Of a stretch of 64,000 nt of DNA, positions 63,957 to 64,000 are shown one piece after another; the first letter of the stretch is position 1; every line of letters starts with the position of its first letter. The notes under the pieces are model-generated. The model saw nothing but the letters and a program-made list of their open reading frames with translations. It made no database searches and was not told where the DNA came from. The stretch is from positions 1,984,001 through 2,048,000 of the forward strand of contig NZ_JAUFQQ010000003.1 of the NCBI RefSeq assembly GCF_030409845.1, in the 5' to 3' direction. Position numbers and translations under genes: made by a program. Source of the stretch: Flavobacterium branchiarum (GTDB taxonomy: Bacteria; Bacteroidota; Bacteroidia; Flavobacteriales; Flavobacteriaceae).

Positions 63957-63984
63957 CCCTATTATTTTATAATGGGCTTTTTTT
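63957..63984 (+). terminator. terminator-like hairpin after the riboswitch
   Basis: The stem ccc-attat (with a bulged t) pairs with ataat-ggg, loop ttt, and is followed by cttttttt. It lies 50 nt after P1 and could be the expression platform. An ATG at 63988 right after it cannot be assigned. Confidence 0.6.
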
Positions 63985-64000
63985 CTTATGATTCTGTTTT

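Overview
The window looks like a chromosomal segment of a Flavobacterium-type member of the Bacteroidetes. The DNA is AT-rich. Promoters carry the Bacteroidetes -7 element (TAnnTTTG) and Shine-Dalgarno sites are not evident. There are two SusC/SusD pairs, five TonB-dependent or CarboxypepD-plugged outer-membrane receptors, a PorP/SprF protein and a giant adhesin with a type B type IX secretion (T9SS) C-terminal domain. No rRNA, tRNA, CRISPR array or insertion sequence was seen.

Left part (1-7000): minus-strand envelope genes (a CarboxypepD-like fragment cut by the window edge, a small secreted protein, a secreted alpha/beta hydrolase), then an accessory-looking stretch. That stretch holds a DUF6934 protein with two tiny paralogous ORFs (53 and 55 aa) separated by a structured repeat, a GIY-YIG nuclease and an XRE regulator. 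A TruC-type pseudouridine synthase and an orphan ABC ATPase overlapping a 93-aa membrane protein follow.

7000-18100: an OMP_b-brl_3-type outer-membrane protein, a 39-aa leader-like ORF, a TPR sensor kinase and its divergent response regulator form a sensing module. Then come an exported Ppx/GppA-fold protein, a small membrane protein, and an AraC regulator divergent from an esterase/NAD(P)H-oxidoreductase operon.

18100-38500: a SusCD pair without enzymes; an AcvB/VirJ-like gene broken by a 13-nt homopolymer frameshift and an in-frame TAA; a membrane-tethered TPR-HTH regulator divergent from a 2415-aa adhesin (20 Ig/HYR-like repeats of exactly 240 bp) that is followed by its PorP/SprF partner; and a seven-TM AraC regulator with a second OMP_b-brl_3-type receptor.

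38500-50700: a VOC protein, then a minus-strand locus in the order LytS-type kinase, zinc metalloprotease, SusC, SusD, terminator, LytTR response regulator. This suggests a peptide- or protein-derived nutrient uptake system with its own two-component control. A small lipoprotein and a GNAT acetyltransferase follow.

50700-64000: a hybrid of stress and signalling genes (sensor kinase, NarL-type regulator, PAS kinase, YegP-like protein), an Hc1-type histone-like protein of 58 aa, an LLM flavin oxidoreductase, a lipoprotein, a TonB siderophore-type receptor with the best promoter of the window, two secreted proteins, a DUF1810 protein, and at the right edge a complete cobalamin riboswitch with a terminator-like hairpin pointing to a gene outside the window.
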